NCBI GenBank assembly: GCA_963712655.1
Contig: CAVQIT010000008.1
Coordinates: 1,612,001-1,676,000 of the forward strand
DNA from: Pollutimonas sp963712655
GTDB taxonomy: Bacteria > Pseudomonadota > Gammaproteobacteria > Burkholderiales > Burkholderiaceae_B
Reading direction: 5' to 3'
Length of the DNA: 64,000 nt
Part shown: one piece after another, positions 27,769-36,826 of the stretch
Position numbering within the stretch: the stretch's first letter is position 1
Layout of the letters: each line of letters opens with the position of its first letter
Translations under genes and position numbers: made by a program
Notes under the pieces: generated by a model
What the model saw: the letters and a program-made list of their open reading frames with translations, nothing else
Databases searched by the model: none
What the model was told of the DNA's origin: nothing

Positions 27769-29255
27769 TGGATACACTGGCACTGTTGCTTCAAGGCTTT
27801 GAGGTCGCTCTCACGCCCACCAACCTGATGTGGGCCTTGGTCGGGTCGATATTGGGAACAGCCATCGGTATTCTTCCGGGCATCGGGCCCGCGCTGACCA
27901 TCGCATTGTTATTGCCCGTGACGGTATCGGTGGGGCCGGTGTCGGCCTTCATTATGTTTTCGGGCGTGTTGTACGGCGCCATGTATGGCGGGTCGACAAC
28001 CGCCATCCTGATCAATACGCCTGGCGAGGCGGGGTCGATGATGACCGCGCTCGAGGGCAATAAAATGGCGCGGGCGGGCCGCGGCGCGGCGGCGCTGGCC
28101 ACGGCGGCTATCGGTTCCTTTGTCGCCGGAACCATAGCGACCCTGTTGCTGACGTTTGCAGCGCCTGTGGTGGCGGAACTGGCTTTCCTGCTGAAACCTG
28201 CCGACTATTTCGCGCTGACCGTTCTTGCGTTTACGTCGGTGGCGGTGGTCATGGGCGCATCGCGGGTGCGCGGGTTTGTATCCCTGTTCATCGGTCTGGC
28301 GCTGGGCCTGGTCGGCATTGACGCCATGACCGGGCAGCCGCGCATGACATTCGGTATTGCCGATCTGCTGGATGGTGTGGAACTGACGGTTGTGCTGGTG
28401 TCGGTGTTTGCGGTGGGAGAAATCTTGTACGTTGCCAGCCGCTACGTACATGCGCAAGACGATATGGTTCCCATCAAGGGCAAAGCCTTCATGACGCGCG
28501 ACGACTGGCGCCGTTCGTGGAAACCCTGGCTGCGCGGTACGGCCATCGGTTTTCCGATGGGCACAATTCCCGGTGGCGGGTCTGAGATTCCGACCATGCT
28601 GTCCTATACGCTCGAAAAAAAGCTGTCGCGGCACAAAGATGAATTCGGTAAAGGGGCCATCGAGGGCGTCGCAGGGCCGGAGGCGGCCAACAACGCCGCC
28701 GCGGCCGGCATCCTGGTGCCGCTGCTTACGCTGGGCCTGCCGACGTCCGCCACGGCGGCCATCCTGCTGGCGGCATTCCAGAACTACGGTCTGCAGCCCG
28801 GCCCCTTTCTGTTCACCAGCCATCCGGAACTCGTCTGGGGCCTGATCGCGTCTCTGTACATCGGCAATTTCATGCTGCTGGTGCTCAACCTGCCCCTGGT
28901 CGGCGTATGGGTGAAGCTGTTGCAGATTCCCCGGCCGCAGTTGTATGCCGGTATCCTGGTTTTTGCGATGATGGGAATCTGGGGCGTGTCGGGGTCGGTC
29001 TTTGACCTGGGCTTGATGGCGGCAATGGGTGTGGTCAGCTATGTGATGCGGGCTTACGGGTTTCCTATTCCGCCGCTACTAATCGGCCTGATCCTTGTGC
29101 CGCTGGCCGAGAATCAGCTCAGGACAGCCTTGGCAGCGGGGGAGGGCCGGGTGTCCGTGCTGTTCGAAACGCCAATCTCGGTGACGTTCTTGCTGTTGGC
29201 CTTCGCGTTCCTGTTCGTGCCCTTGTTGCTGAAACGCTTGAGGGCAGTGGCGTAA
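27768..29255 (+). CDS. tctA: tripartite tricarboxylate transporter large membrane subunit TctA
   Basis: A 495-residue membrane protein with about 12 helices. The TctA hallmark GTAIGILPGIGPALTIALLL lies near the N-terminus and GTIPGGGSEIPTMLSY in the middle. It forms the sodium- or proton-coupled channel of the TTT system. The start at 27768 shares one base with the tctB stop. Confidence 0.95.
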   Translation: MDTLALLLQGFEVALTPTNLMWALVGSILGTAIGILPGIGPALTIALLLPVTVSVGPVSAFIMFSGVLYGAMYGGSTTAILINTPGEAGSMMTALEGNKMARAGRGAAALATAAIGSFVAGTIATLLLTFAAPVVAELAFLLKPADYFALTVLAFTSVAVVMGASRVRGFVSLFIGLALGLVGIDAMTGQPRMTFGIADLLDGVELTVVLVSVFAVGEILYVASRYVHAQDDMVPIKGKAFMTRDDWRRSWKPWLRGTAIGFPMGTIPGGGSEIPTMLSYTLEKKLSRHKDEFGKGAIEGVAGPEAANNAAAAGILVPLLTLGLPTSATAAILLAAFQNYGLQPGPFLFTSHPELVWGLIASLYIGNFMLLVLNLPLVGVWVKLLQIPRPQLYAGILVFAMMGIWGVSGSVFDLGLMAAMGVVSYVMRAYGFPIPPLLIGLILVPLAENQLRTALAAGEGRVSVLFETPISVTFLLLAFAFLFVPLLLKRLRAVA

Positions 29256-29299
29256 TGCGCCTGATCCGTTCACGCTGATTCAGTTGCACGGCATTACGC
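29250..29299. repeat. inverted repeat between convergent genes
   Basis: GCGTAATGC and GCATTACGC are perfect 9-bp arms separated by 32 bp, spanning the end of tctA and the gap to the convergent LysM gene. It could act as a weak bidirectional terminator; no clear T-runs follow. Confidence 0.4.
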
Positions 29300-29307
29300 T
29301 TAGCTTG

Positions 29308-29991
29308 TCAATGCAAAGACGTTTTAGGCAGATACCGCAATGCATCGACCGCCTTGCCGTCGTAGCGCAGCTCGAAATACAGGTTCACGGCATTGCTGCC
29401 CGTGCTGCCCATTGTGGCAATTGTTTGTCCTTGCTTGACCTGCGCGCCTTCTTTTACCAATAAAGTCTGGTTATGGGCATAAACGCTTAAAAAGTCAGCA
29501 TCGTGGTTCACGATGAGCATATTGCCATAACCGCGCAAGCCGTTGCCCGCGTACACCACTTTACCTGCTGCCGCAGCCTTGATGGGCGACCCTGTCGCCG
29601 CGGCGATATAGACCCCCTGGGTAGTATGGGCCTGGGTTCCCCGGCTGCGTTTTCCCTCTGCGGGCCAGACAAGGTCAATGGATCGTGGCGCCGAAACAGA
29701 CGGTCCCTTCGTCGATGCCGGCGGGGCGGAAGACGCGGAGGATGAAGAAGGTGCGGAAGGTCCACCCTTTACATTCAAAACCTGCCCGACCCGAATGTTA
29801 TTGCCGTCTTTCAACTTGTTTGACCGCATGAGGGAATCAACGCTTTGCCCATGTTCGCGCGCAATCCGCGTAAGGGTGTCCCCCTTGGCAACACGATATT
29901 GGCCCTTGCCGACGGGTTTGGTGGTCCCGCACGAGGCTAATAACACCGTCATGCCAAGAATCGCAAACGAACGGCCGTACGGGCGAATCAT
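29308..29991 (-). CDS. LysM / degenerate M23 (LytM) lipoprotein, NlpD-like
   Basis: A 227-residue lipoprotein: signal and lipobox (AILGMTVLLASC), a LysM peptidoglycan-binding module (YRVAKGDTLTRIAREHGQ), a Ser/Ala/Pro-rich linker, and a C-terminal M23 domain (GYGNMLIVNHDADFLSVYAH). The M23 zinc ligands are missing: the HxxxD site reads TQGVYIA and the final HxH reads NLYFEL. That is the NlpD/EnvC pattern, so it probably activates amidases during cell separation rather than cutting peptidoglycan itself. I placed the start at 29991; 30054 is possible. Confidence 0.88.
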   Translation of the reverse strand: MIRPYGRSFAILGMTVLLASCGTTKPVGKGQYRVAKGDTLTRIAREHGQSVDSLMRSNKLKDGNNIRVGQVLNVKGGPSAPSSSSASSAPPASTKGPSVSAPRSIDLVWPAEGKRSRGTQAHTTQGVYIAAATGSPIKAAAAGKVVYAGNGLRGYGNMLIVNHDADFLSVYAHNQTLLVKEGAQVKQGQTIATMGSTGSNAVNLYFELRYDGKAVDALRYLPKTSLH

Positions 29992-30127
29992 GGATGCAAA
30001 GTCGAGAGGGCCTTTGATAGGACGGAACCGGGTAAGAAGTGTCAGTGGAAACATTGCTCAGAAAGTAATTGAAGGCGCGTGGCGTTCTAATGACGTACTA
30101 TACGACGCTTCTATGTATGAGCCGGCA

Positions 30128-30844
30128 TCAGCCCTGCGAGGCCTCCACTTTGGCGGCCGCCTGGTCAGCGACCTGAGCCAGCTTGCGCGATTCTTTGAGG
30201 ATGGTTTTGGCGTAGCCTCGCGTGTTGCCCGAGTATTTGTCCAGGGCTTCCGGCAGGCTGCCTCCGGCCAGTTCCAGATATTCTTCCAGGATGTCCGCGC
30301 CCACCCGAATATTGACTTCCGGGTCTAAGAGCGACTCGGATGGGTGCAGCTTGTCGCGGTGCCAGCGGCGAACCACTTGCATCAAGCCCTGTGCGCCATA
30401 GCGGCTTTGCACCTCGGGACTCAAGGAGCTTTCCTTTTGCATGATGGCGATGAGCAGTTCGGGCTCGAGTCCGTCGCGCTTGTCGGCTTCTTCCCAGGCC
30501 AGATTCACGTACTTTCGTACTGTCGACGGGGATTTTCGCAATTTTTTCGCGAGGTATTTCACCTGGGCCTTCTTACTGGCTTCCTCGGCAAGCGACTGCA
30601 GCTTCTGGTTGCCTAGCCGCTCGGGCGCAACGTCCGGCAGGGCCGGGATATCGCGCCACTGTAGCGCGACGTCGACTGATATTGTTGCATCTTTTTTATC
30701 GATCGACTCCGCAGCGAGAGAACTCGTGGGCATAGCCATGGCTGCCAGGAGGCAAAGCGCACCGGCTATCAGACACTTATTGTGGCCGAGCGTTGTGTTG
30801 CGGAACGATTCAAGGAATATCGGTAAGGTGTTTTTTTCTGTCAT
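30128..30844 (-). CDS. lytic transglycosylase (SLT domain)
   Basis: A 238-residue secreted protein with a signal sequence (LIAGALCLLAAMAMPTSSLA) and a C-terminal SLT domain. The catalytic Glu lies in IAIMQKESSLSPEVQSRYG, followed by AQGLMQV, typical of MltE/Slt-type enzymes that cleave glycan strands. I chose the ATG at 30844; 30883 is an alternative. It is next to the LysM lipoprotein gene on the same strand. Confidence 0.9.
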   Translation of the reverse strand: MTEKNTLPIFLESFRNTTLGHNKCLIAGALCLLAAMAMPTSSLAAESIDKKDATISVDVALQWRDIPALPDVAPERLGNQKLQSLAEEASKKAQVKYLAKKLRKSPSTVRKYVNLAWEEADKRDGLEPELLIAIMQKESSLSPEVQSRYGAQGLMQVVRRWHRDKLHPSESLLDPEVNIRVGADILEEYLELAGGSLPEALDKYSGNTRGYAKTILKESRKLAQVADQAAAKVEASQG

Positions 30845-31032
30845 CGGTCCATGGCATCCGGCGGCCAAGCAAGGGCCGAACATGGGTTGGATGCCTTTCA
30901 GTATTGATAAGCGGCGCCTGCTGCGCCGCTCTTTTCTTTTACAACCATAACATTGCCAGGCTTATTGGTGTGAATAAGGGAGTAAGAGAAAGAAACGAGA
31001 CCTGCTCATGTTCCGGGCGTTCCGGCTGCATT

Positions 31033-31707
31033 CTACAACGCAATAATATCCGCGATGTCTCCAATATTATTAACGATCCGGCCTGGCGAAGCGCCCAGTT
31101 CTTCAGGCTCATTGCCGTTCCGGTTCACCCAGCAGGTATTGAAGCCGAAATGGCCCGCCCCGGCGATATCCCACGCATTGGATGAAACGAACAGCACCTC
31201 GCTGGCCGGCAGTTTCAATTGCTCGCAAGCGAGCGCATAGACACGCGGATCGGGTTTGAAGACGCCGACACGTTCGACGCTTAGCAAGTGGGTGAAGCAG
31301 GATGCCAGACCCGATCCGTTCACCACCTTTCCAATGGAAAACTCTGAACCATTGGAAAGAATGGATAGCGGTATATTGGCGCTTTGCAGACGCCGCAGGG
31401 CCTGCGGGACTTCCGGGTGCGGCGCCAGGTTCAAATAGGCGTCGCAGAGATCGGCCACCGCGCTTTTATCCACGGCGAATTTCAGGTTTTTAAGCGTGTA
31501 GATAAGAGCGTCGAATGTGGCTTGCTCGAAAGAAACATATTTTTGCATCAGGCTACGCAGCCACGTGTATTCAAGCTGCTTTTGCCGCCATATCGCGCTG
31601 ATCTGGATTCCATGCCCAGGATAATAGTCATCGCAACGCTGCACGACGGAATGAACATCATAGAGTGTGCCGTAAAGATCAAAAACCACTGCTTTTATCG
31701 TGCTCAT
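31033..31707 (-). CDS. haloacid dehalogenase type II (HAD superfamily)
   Basis: A 224-residue HAD enzyme of the (S)-2-haloacid dehalogenase type. The nucleophile Asp lies in VFDLYGTLYD, Ser/Asn in ILSNGSEF, Lys in GVFKPDPRVY and the late acidic motif in SSNAWDIAGAG. These are the residues that hydrolyse L-2-haloacids with inversion. The length fits the family. The gene stands alone beside an SDR remnant. Confidence 0.92.
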   Translation of the reverse strand: MSTIKAVVFDLYGTLYDVHSVVQRCDDYYPGHGIQISAIWRQKQLEYTWLRSLMQKYVSFEQATFDALIYTLKNLKFAVDKSAVADLCDAYLNLAPHPEVPQALRRLQSANIPLSILSNGSEFSIGKVVNGSGLASCFTHLLSVERVGVFKPDPRVYALACEQLKLPASEVLFVSSNAWDIAGAGHFGFNTCWVNRNGNEPEELGASPGRIVNNIGDIADIIAL

Positions 31708-31718
31708 AACCGCTCCCC

Positions 31719-32015
31719 CTCAAAGGGTATTGTGATCTTGGACAGCAGCCTCGAGCGAGGGCTTCAGCGCGAGAAAACGCGCGTCCAGCGAAGCCGGATC
31801 CGCGCGGTTTTGCGCGATCATGGCCATGCGCACGTCTCCGCCGCGAACCACCTGTAATTGCCGCTATTCCATGCCTTCAACAATCGGCTGCGCAATGGCG
31901 CTTGCCGGCCCACGATGAAGACTTTCGCACCTTTGCGAATGAGTTCGCCTGCAGTGGCCAGGCCAATGCCGCTGGAGCCGCGGGCGATAAGGATTTTCTT
32001 GCCTTTTATATCCAT
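31719..32015 (-). pseudogene. short-chain dehydrogenase remnant
   Basis: The ATG at 32015 opens an SDR N-terminus (MDIKGKKILIARGSSGIGLA ... KVFIVGR) with the nucleotide-binding GSSGIG, but homology is lost after about 40 residues. An open frame of about 40 codons in another phase runs on to a stop at 31719-31721 (including VRMAMIAQNRADPASLDARF) and looks like the C-terminus of an unrelated protein. The SDR core with the YxxxK site is missing. This is best read as a deletion remnant joining two gene ends. Confidence 0.6.
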
Positions 32016-32136
32016 GACTTTCGCTCTTCTTGTTCTATGATTTCCCATTCATGATCATGCGGCAGGTGGATAAATGGCCGTCAACGCATTGATTCTATAA
32101 CGGATGATCTAAAACGGTCAAATCAACACGGAAAAT

Positions 32137-32158
32137 GACAGCCCGCATGCGGGCTGTC
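32137..32158 (-). terminator. rho-independent terminator after the AraC gene
   Basis: GACAGCCCGC and GCGGGCTGTC form a perfect 10-bp stem around AT. Read on the minus strand it is followed by ATTTTCC. It lies 66 bp past the stop of the AraC gene. Confidence 0.6.
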
Positions 32159-32223
32159 GAACAGAGATATGCGCCGCGCACGTTGGCGTCCAGGCGCTCG
32201 ATGCCGCGGTTCTGTGTCAGTCG

Positions 32224-33210
32224 CTATTGGCGCCGAGCCGGCGGATCGTCTGCGCCATCCTCCGCATGTACGTGACGGCGCCAACTCCCCGGCGTTGTTC
32301 CCATCCATTGCGTGAAGACACGCCGAAAAGCCGATGCCGATTGATACCCCACGGCATAGGCGGCAGCCTCGGTCGTCATGGTGGGCTTCTTCAGTGCGTT
32401 GGCGGCCATACTCATCCGGATATCCGTCAAGAGATCATTGGCTGAGCGCCCCAGCTTATCCTGGAAGTGCCGCATGAAGGTCGCGCGTGACATATTGCAG
32501 AGCGCGGCAAGCGCGGGCAGCGTCCAGGGTTTTTCGGGCTCGTTGAACATCGCCGCAATCGCTGGCGCGAGGCGGGAAGAGCCGGCCACGGCCAACAAGC
32601 CGGTGGGAGGCTGGTCGGCTTCGCTGGCGGCGCGTAAAACCAGGGTAAACAGTGCGGATGAGAGCGTGTTGAGCATAGCCAATCCCCCCAGTCTGTCGGC
32701 GGTGGATTCCATGCGCATCAATTCCAATAGGGTGGCCAGATGATAGGAGGCAATGGTATTTTCCGAATCGATCCGGCCCCCGCCTGTTCGAACAATCAGG
32801 CTGGCAGGCAGGTAGGTTCGTAGCAGGCGGTCGTGCGGCGCTGAGATGGAGAATCGCCCGCAAAGCATGTCCAGCCGCTCTCCGTGCCCGGCATTTTCGC
32901 TGACCAGCAGATTGGCGGTTTCCCGGTTATGAGCCGATGCGGGCGTGTAGCCACTGCCATCGTGCAGCGTATGGGCGGAGCCATGCGGCAAGAGCACGAT
33001 ATCGCCAGTTGTCAATTCCCCTGTCATCCGGCCCGTCGGGTCGTTCAGGACTGCCCGGCCCTTGAGCACAACATGGTATGGAATATCCAGCGCATTGGAT
33101 TGGCTGTATACGACTCGCCAGGGTGCACCGTAGGCGCAGCGGATCTCAAGCTTGCCGGTAACGGTGATCAGCTCAAGAAGGCGGCTCAGCCAGTCGGCGG
33201 AAGAGGGCAT
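32224..33210 (-). CDS. AraC family regulator with cupin N-terminus
   Basis: A 328-residue regulator with an N-terminal AraC_binding/cupin-6 domain (VVLKGRAVLNDPTG, GDIVLLPHGSAHTL) and a C-terminal double helix-turn-helix (LPALAALCNMSRATFMRHFQ ... AAYAVGYQSASAFRRVF). The RclR-like architecture often answers reactive chlorine or electrophiles. It is divergent from an AhpD-like gene, and a 12-bp inverted repeat lies between them. Confidence 0.92.
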   Translation of the reverse strand: MPSSADWLSRLLELITVTGKLEIRCAYGAPWRVVYSQSNALDIPYHVVLKGRAVLNDPTGRMTGELTTGDIVLLPHGSAHTLHDGSGYTPASAHNRETANLLVSENAGHGERLDMLCGRFSISAPHDRLLRTYLPASLIVRTGGGRIDSENTIASYHLATLLELMRMESTADRLGGLAMLNTLSSALFTLVLRAASEADQPPTGLLAVAGSSRLAPAIAAMFNEPEKPWTLPALAALCNMSRATFMRHFQDKLGRSANDLLTDIRMSMAANALKKPTMTTEAAAYAVGYQSASAFRRVFTQWMGTTPGSWRRHVHAEDGADDPPARRQ

Positions 33211-33316
33211 TGGAAATGGCCTATATCGGGTTCACACGCAAGAGCGTTGGCTGGGTGTTGAAGCGGTGACAGGAAATGCGATGACGATGCCTGAATAAGG
33301 GAAATAAGAAGATTTG

Positions 33317-33360
33317 ATCCTTATAAGCCTATAAATGAGTAATTTAGTGCTTATAAGGAT
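33317..33360. promoter_or_regulatory. AraC-type operator: 12-bp inverted repeat
   Basis: ATCCTTATAAGC (33317-33328) and GCTTATAAGGAT (33349-33360) are perfect inverted copies, with centres 32 bp apart, about three helical turns. They lie in the AT-rich gap between the AraC gene and the AhpD-like gene. Binding by the adjacent AraC protein is inferred. Confidence 0.65.
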
Positions 33361-33425
33361 TAGTTTAGCTCATTAAAGTAGCACCTACCAACTCATTTTA
33401 TTCATCGTTTTTAAGGAGCTACACC

Positions 33426-33965
33426 ATGAGCCGCATCACAACTCCCGCAATCGACACTGCAACGGGCGCTACCGCCGAAGTCTATGCCCAGGTTCGCCAG
33501 GTCGCCGGCGGTGCCATTCCGAATCTTTTTGCCACGCTCGGCCATTTGGCGCCGGCCCAGCTTGCCGCGGTGCTGAATAGTGAGGGTGCATTGGCGTCGG
33601 GCAGCTTGAGCCGCCGGGATCTTGAAGCCATCAAGTTGCTGGTCAGCGTGCAAACGGGATGTGATTACTGCGTGGCCGCCCACAATATGCTGGCCAAGAT
33701 GGCCGGTTTGCCCGCCGACGCGCTGCGCGCCATTCGGGCCGGCGAGCCAACGGGCGACGCCAAGCGCGATGCGCTGCTGCGCTTCGTCCTGAATCTGCTG
33801 CGTACCAGCGGCACTATCAGCAAAGACGACGTGGCAGCCGTCCGTGCCGCGGGCTATACCGATACGCAGCTGGCTGAAATATCGCTGGCTATCGGCCTGA
33901 CCATATTCACCAACACGTTTAACCGGATCAATGACACTGATATCGACTTCCCGCCGGTGCAGTAA
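33426..33965 (+). CDS. AhpD-like carboxymuconolactone decarboxylase family protein
   Basis: A 179-residue AhpD-like peroxidase. The redox site is CDYCVAAHNMLAK (Cys-x2-Cys-x3-His) with a preceding RRDLEAIKLLVS helix, as in alkylhydroperoxidase-D proteins. The cysteine pair reduces peroxides with a thiol partner. AAGGAG lies before the ATG. It is divergent from the AraC gene and followed by a strong terminator, so it is a single-gene transcript probably induced by oxidants. Confidence 0.93.
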   Translation: MSRITTPAIDTATGATAEVYAQVRQVAGGAIPNLFATLGHLAPAQLAAVLNSEGALASGSLSRRDLEAIKLLVSVQTGCDYCVAAHNMLAKMAGLPADALRAIRAGEPTGDAKRDALLRFVLNLLRTSGTISKDDVAAVRAAGYTDTQLAEISLAIGLTIFTNTFNRINDTDIDFPPVQ

Positions 33966-33968
33966 GGA

Positions 33969-34004
33969 AAACGGCAGCGCGCATTGATGCGTGCTGCCGT
34001 TTGT
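33969..34004 (+). terminator. rho-independent terminator after the AhpD-like gene
   Basis: A 15-bp stem with one G-T pair (AAACGGCAGCGCGCA against TGCGTGCTGCCGTTT) around the loop TTGA, beginning 4 bp after the stop and ending in a short T-stretch. This is the clearest terminator in the window. Confidence 0.85.
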
Positions 34005-34218
34005 CCAGGCCGTCCAAACGGAAGCCGGCAGGCGCGCCGTAGTCAGCGGCTCAAGAGGCCGGCGCGCGCTAAGGCTGGAGAGCACTATTGGATGTCAGGC
34101 CTGGCCGCAAGCGCCAGGCCGCTTCTCCGATGTGTCGGGCAAGTTCAGCTTATGCATACACCTAGGTCCATGCATAGAGGCCGAATTATGGTCCAACGCC
34201 CGCGACCCGAGCTGCGCG

Positions 34219-35640
34219 TTACTGCGCGGCTAGAACAGTCTTCGGCTCGAGAAAAGCCTCCAGCCCGAATGTGCCGTACTCGCGGCCTATACCCGATTGC
34301 TTGAAGCCGCCGAACGGTGCGGCCGGTTCATGCGCGAGTGTATTGACAAGGACTCGACCGGCTTCGATCCGCGACGCGACCTCGCGCGCGCGCTTCGCAT
34401 CGGCCGAAAACACGTACGCCTGCAAGCCGTAGTTGGTATCGTTGGCGATGGAGATTGCATCTTCAGTATCGCGGTACGTAATGATCGACAGCACCGGGCC
34501 GAAGATTTCTTCGCGCGCAATCGTCATATCGTTCGTAACGTCGCTGAAGACGGTCGGACGCACGAACCATCCTGCGCCGATGCCATCCGGCCGACCCTCG
34601 CCGCCCGCAATCAGACGCGCGCCTTGCTCAATGCCAATGCGGATATAACGTTGTACCCGTTCCCATTGCTTCTGGCTGACCATTGGGCCGATGGTCGTTT
34701 GGGGATCGCGTGGATCGCCCGCCTGTGCGCGCGCCACTTCTTCACGTACGCGCGTTTCAAACTCCGTGAGCCGGCTTTGGGGTACGAGAATACGCGTACC
34801 TGCGATGCAGGCTTGGCCGCTATTCATGAACCCGGCTTGAATCGCCAGCGGTACGGCTTCGTCAAAGTTCGCATCATCCAGCACGACTACGGGCGACTTG
34901 CCGCCAAGCTCGAGCGTGACGCGCTTTAAGGTATCGGCAGCAGTGCGCAGAATCGTCTTGCCGACGGCCGTAGAGCCGGTGAATGACAGCTTGGCGACAT
35001 CCGGGTGTGAGCTGATCTGGGCTCCCACCGTTTCCCCCCGGCCGGTGACGATGTTGAATACGCCAGGCGGCAAGCCCGCTTCATGCAGCGCTTCAGTGAT
35101 GACGCGGGTCTGGATGGCGCTCATTTCGCTGGGCTTGATGACCGCTGTGCAACCCGCGGCCAACGCGGCAGCCAGCTTCCCGCAGATAAAGCTTGCGTCG
35201 CTATTCCAGGGCGTAATCAGTCCGGCAACGCCAAGCGGCTGCATCACTACGTCGGCTGCGCCCATGCGGCGTGTGAACGCATAGTCTTCCAACACCTTCG
35301 CCGCTTCGAGCAGCACATCGCTGGCATGCTTGGCCATCCATCGGCCACGCGACACCGGTGCGCCGTATTCTTCAATGATCGCCTCGTAAAGCTCGTCCTC
35401 TTTCGCGACGACGGCTGCGTGCATCTGCTTCAGCAGCTTGATGCGCTCGCTCTTGCCGCTGCGGGAAAATGCCGGAAACGCGCGTTTCGCGGCGGCGATC
35501 GCGTCGTTTGCATCTTGCTCGTCGGCGAGAAGCACGCGGCCAATCAGCTGTTCGGTTGCCGGATTGAAGAGGTCGAAAAGTTCGTTGCCGTGTGGCTTGA
35601 CGAATGCGCCGTCGATATAAATCTTGTCGATAATTTGCAT
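34219..35640 (-). CDS. NAD-dependent aldehyde dehydrogenase
   Basis: A 473-residue aldehyde dehydrogenase. The catalytic Cys lies in FMNSGQACIAG, the general-base Glu in TLELGGKSPVV, and the NAD-binding FTGSTAVGKTI precedes it. I chose the ATG at 35640, preceded by GGGAGCAG; the frame reaches 35670. It is divergent from a LysR gene that probably regulates it. The substrate cannot be assigned from sequence. Confidence 0.95.
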   Translation of the reverse strand: MQIIDKIYIDGAFVKPHGNELFDLFNPATEQLIGRVLLADEQDANDAIAAAKRAFPAFSRSGKSERIKLLKQMHAAVVAKEDELYEAIIEEYGAPVSRGRWMAKHASDVLLEAAKVLEDYAFTRRMGAADVVMQPLGVAGLITPWNSDASFICGKLAAALAAGCTAVIKPSEMSAIQTRVITEALHEAGLPPGVFNIVTGRGETVGAQISSHPDVAKLSFTGSTAVGKTILRTAADTLKRVTLELGGKSPVVVLDDANFDEAVPLAIQAGFMNSGQACIAGTRILVPQSRLTEFETRVREEVARAQAGDPRDPQTTIGPMVSQKQWERVQRYIRIGIEQGARLIAGGEGRPDGIGAGWFVRPTVFSDVTNDMTIAREEIFGPVLSIITYRDTEDAISIANDTNYGLQAYVFSADAKRAREVASRIEAGRVLVNTLAHEPAAPFGGFKQSGIGREYGTFGLEAFLEPKTVLAAQ

Positions 35641-35739
35641 GACTGCTCCCGAAAACGTTATGAATGACAAACGATAGACCGGCGGTATTGTTTTTACTAG
35701 CCGTACAATATGGCATGAAGTATTGAGGGATTTAGGATA

Positions 35740-36690
35740 ATGAAAACTTCGGGTCTAGGTGAGCTGGAAGCGGTACTGGCTGTCGCTCGGCATCGTAGCT
35801 TTCGTGCGGCCGCGACCGAATTGGACGTCTCTACTTCCGCACTCAGCCACGCGGTTGCGGGGCTTGAGTCTCGCATCGGCGTGCGGCTTTTCAATCGTAC
35901 GACGCGCAGCGTGTCGTTGTCGGAAGCAGGAGCGCAATTCGTCGAAAGCGTTGCCCCCGCGCTTTCGACGATCCGCGTCGCGATCGAGCAGGCGGGCAGC
36001 TTTCGCGACAGGGTGTCGGGCATGTTGCGCATCAACACAACTGTCGGCGCGGCCAAGCAGGTGATGCCGCTTTTTATCCAGTTCCTGCAGCGGTATCCAG
36101 AGATGAAGCTCGATATCGTCACCGAGGGGAAGCTGATCGATATCGTCGCCGACGGATTCGATGCGGGCATCCGCCTTGCCGAAATGGTGCCCCAAGACAT
36201 GATTGCGGTACCCTTCGGCGATACACAGCGCCTCGCCGTCGTCGGCAGCCCGGAATACTTTACCCGGCACAAACCGCCGCGCACGCCCGGCGATCTGCAT
36301 GCCCACAAGTGCATCCATACACGGATGCCGAGCGGCGCGGTTTATCAATGGGAATTCGAGCGGCGCGGCGAAACGCTGCGTATCGACGCCAAGGGCTCGC
36401 TGATGCTCGGTGATCCGGGACTGACGCAGCAAGCCGCGCGGGCCGGTCTTGGTATTGCGTACCTAAGCGAGTGGAACGTTGCCGCGGATCTGCAAGCCGG
36501 CACGCTGGTACGCGTGCTGGAAGAATGGACACCGCCGTTCGATGGACTTTGTCTGTATTATTCCAGCCCGCGTCATATGCCCGCCGGGTTGCGCGCGCTG
36601 ATTGACATGATCCGCAAACAGGCCGACGCACGGCGACTGTGCCAGAGGCACCCGCCCTCGAAGGGGAAGGCGGGCAGCGTGCGGCGCTAA
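35740..36690 (+). CDS. LysR family transcriptional regulator
   Basis: A 316-residue LysR regulator with helix-turn-helix at about residues 5-65 (HRSFRAAATELDVSTSALSH) and a typical effector domain ending in a basic tail. It belongs to the large group close to DmlR. It is divergent from the aldehyde dehydrogenase gene with a 99-bp gap, where the shared operator should lie. The AGGATA site before the ATG supports the start. Confidence 0.93.
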   Translation: MKTSGLGELEAVLAVARHRSFRAAATELDVSTSALSHAVAGLESRIGVRLFNRTTRSVSLSEAGAQFVESVAPALSTIRVAIEQAGSFRDRVSGMLRINTTVGAAKQVMPLFIQFLQRYPEMKLDIVTEGKLIDIVADGFDAGIRLAEMVPQDMIAVPFGDTQRLAVVGSPEYFTRHKPPRTPGDLHAHKCIHTRMPSGAVYQWEFERRGETLRIDAKGSLMLGDPGLTQQAARAGLGIAYLSEWNVAADLQAGTLVRVLEEWTPPFDGLCLYYSSPRHMPAGLRALIDMIRKQADARRLCQRHPPSKGKAGSVRR

Positions 36691-36826
36691 CACTACGCGA
36701 TAGAGGTTGAGCTTGTCACGTTACCGTAATCAACAGCCTATAGGATGGCGGGTTTAATCATTGTTTTTGTACGTGGGTGTTATTCATTGATTGCCACCGT
36801 ACAGGCATTTTTCGGCTCCCTATCAA

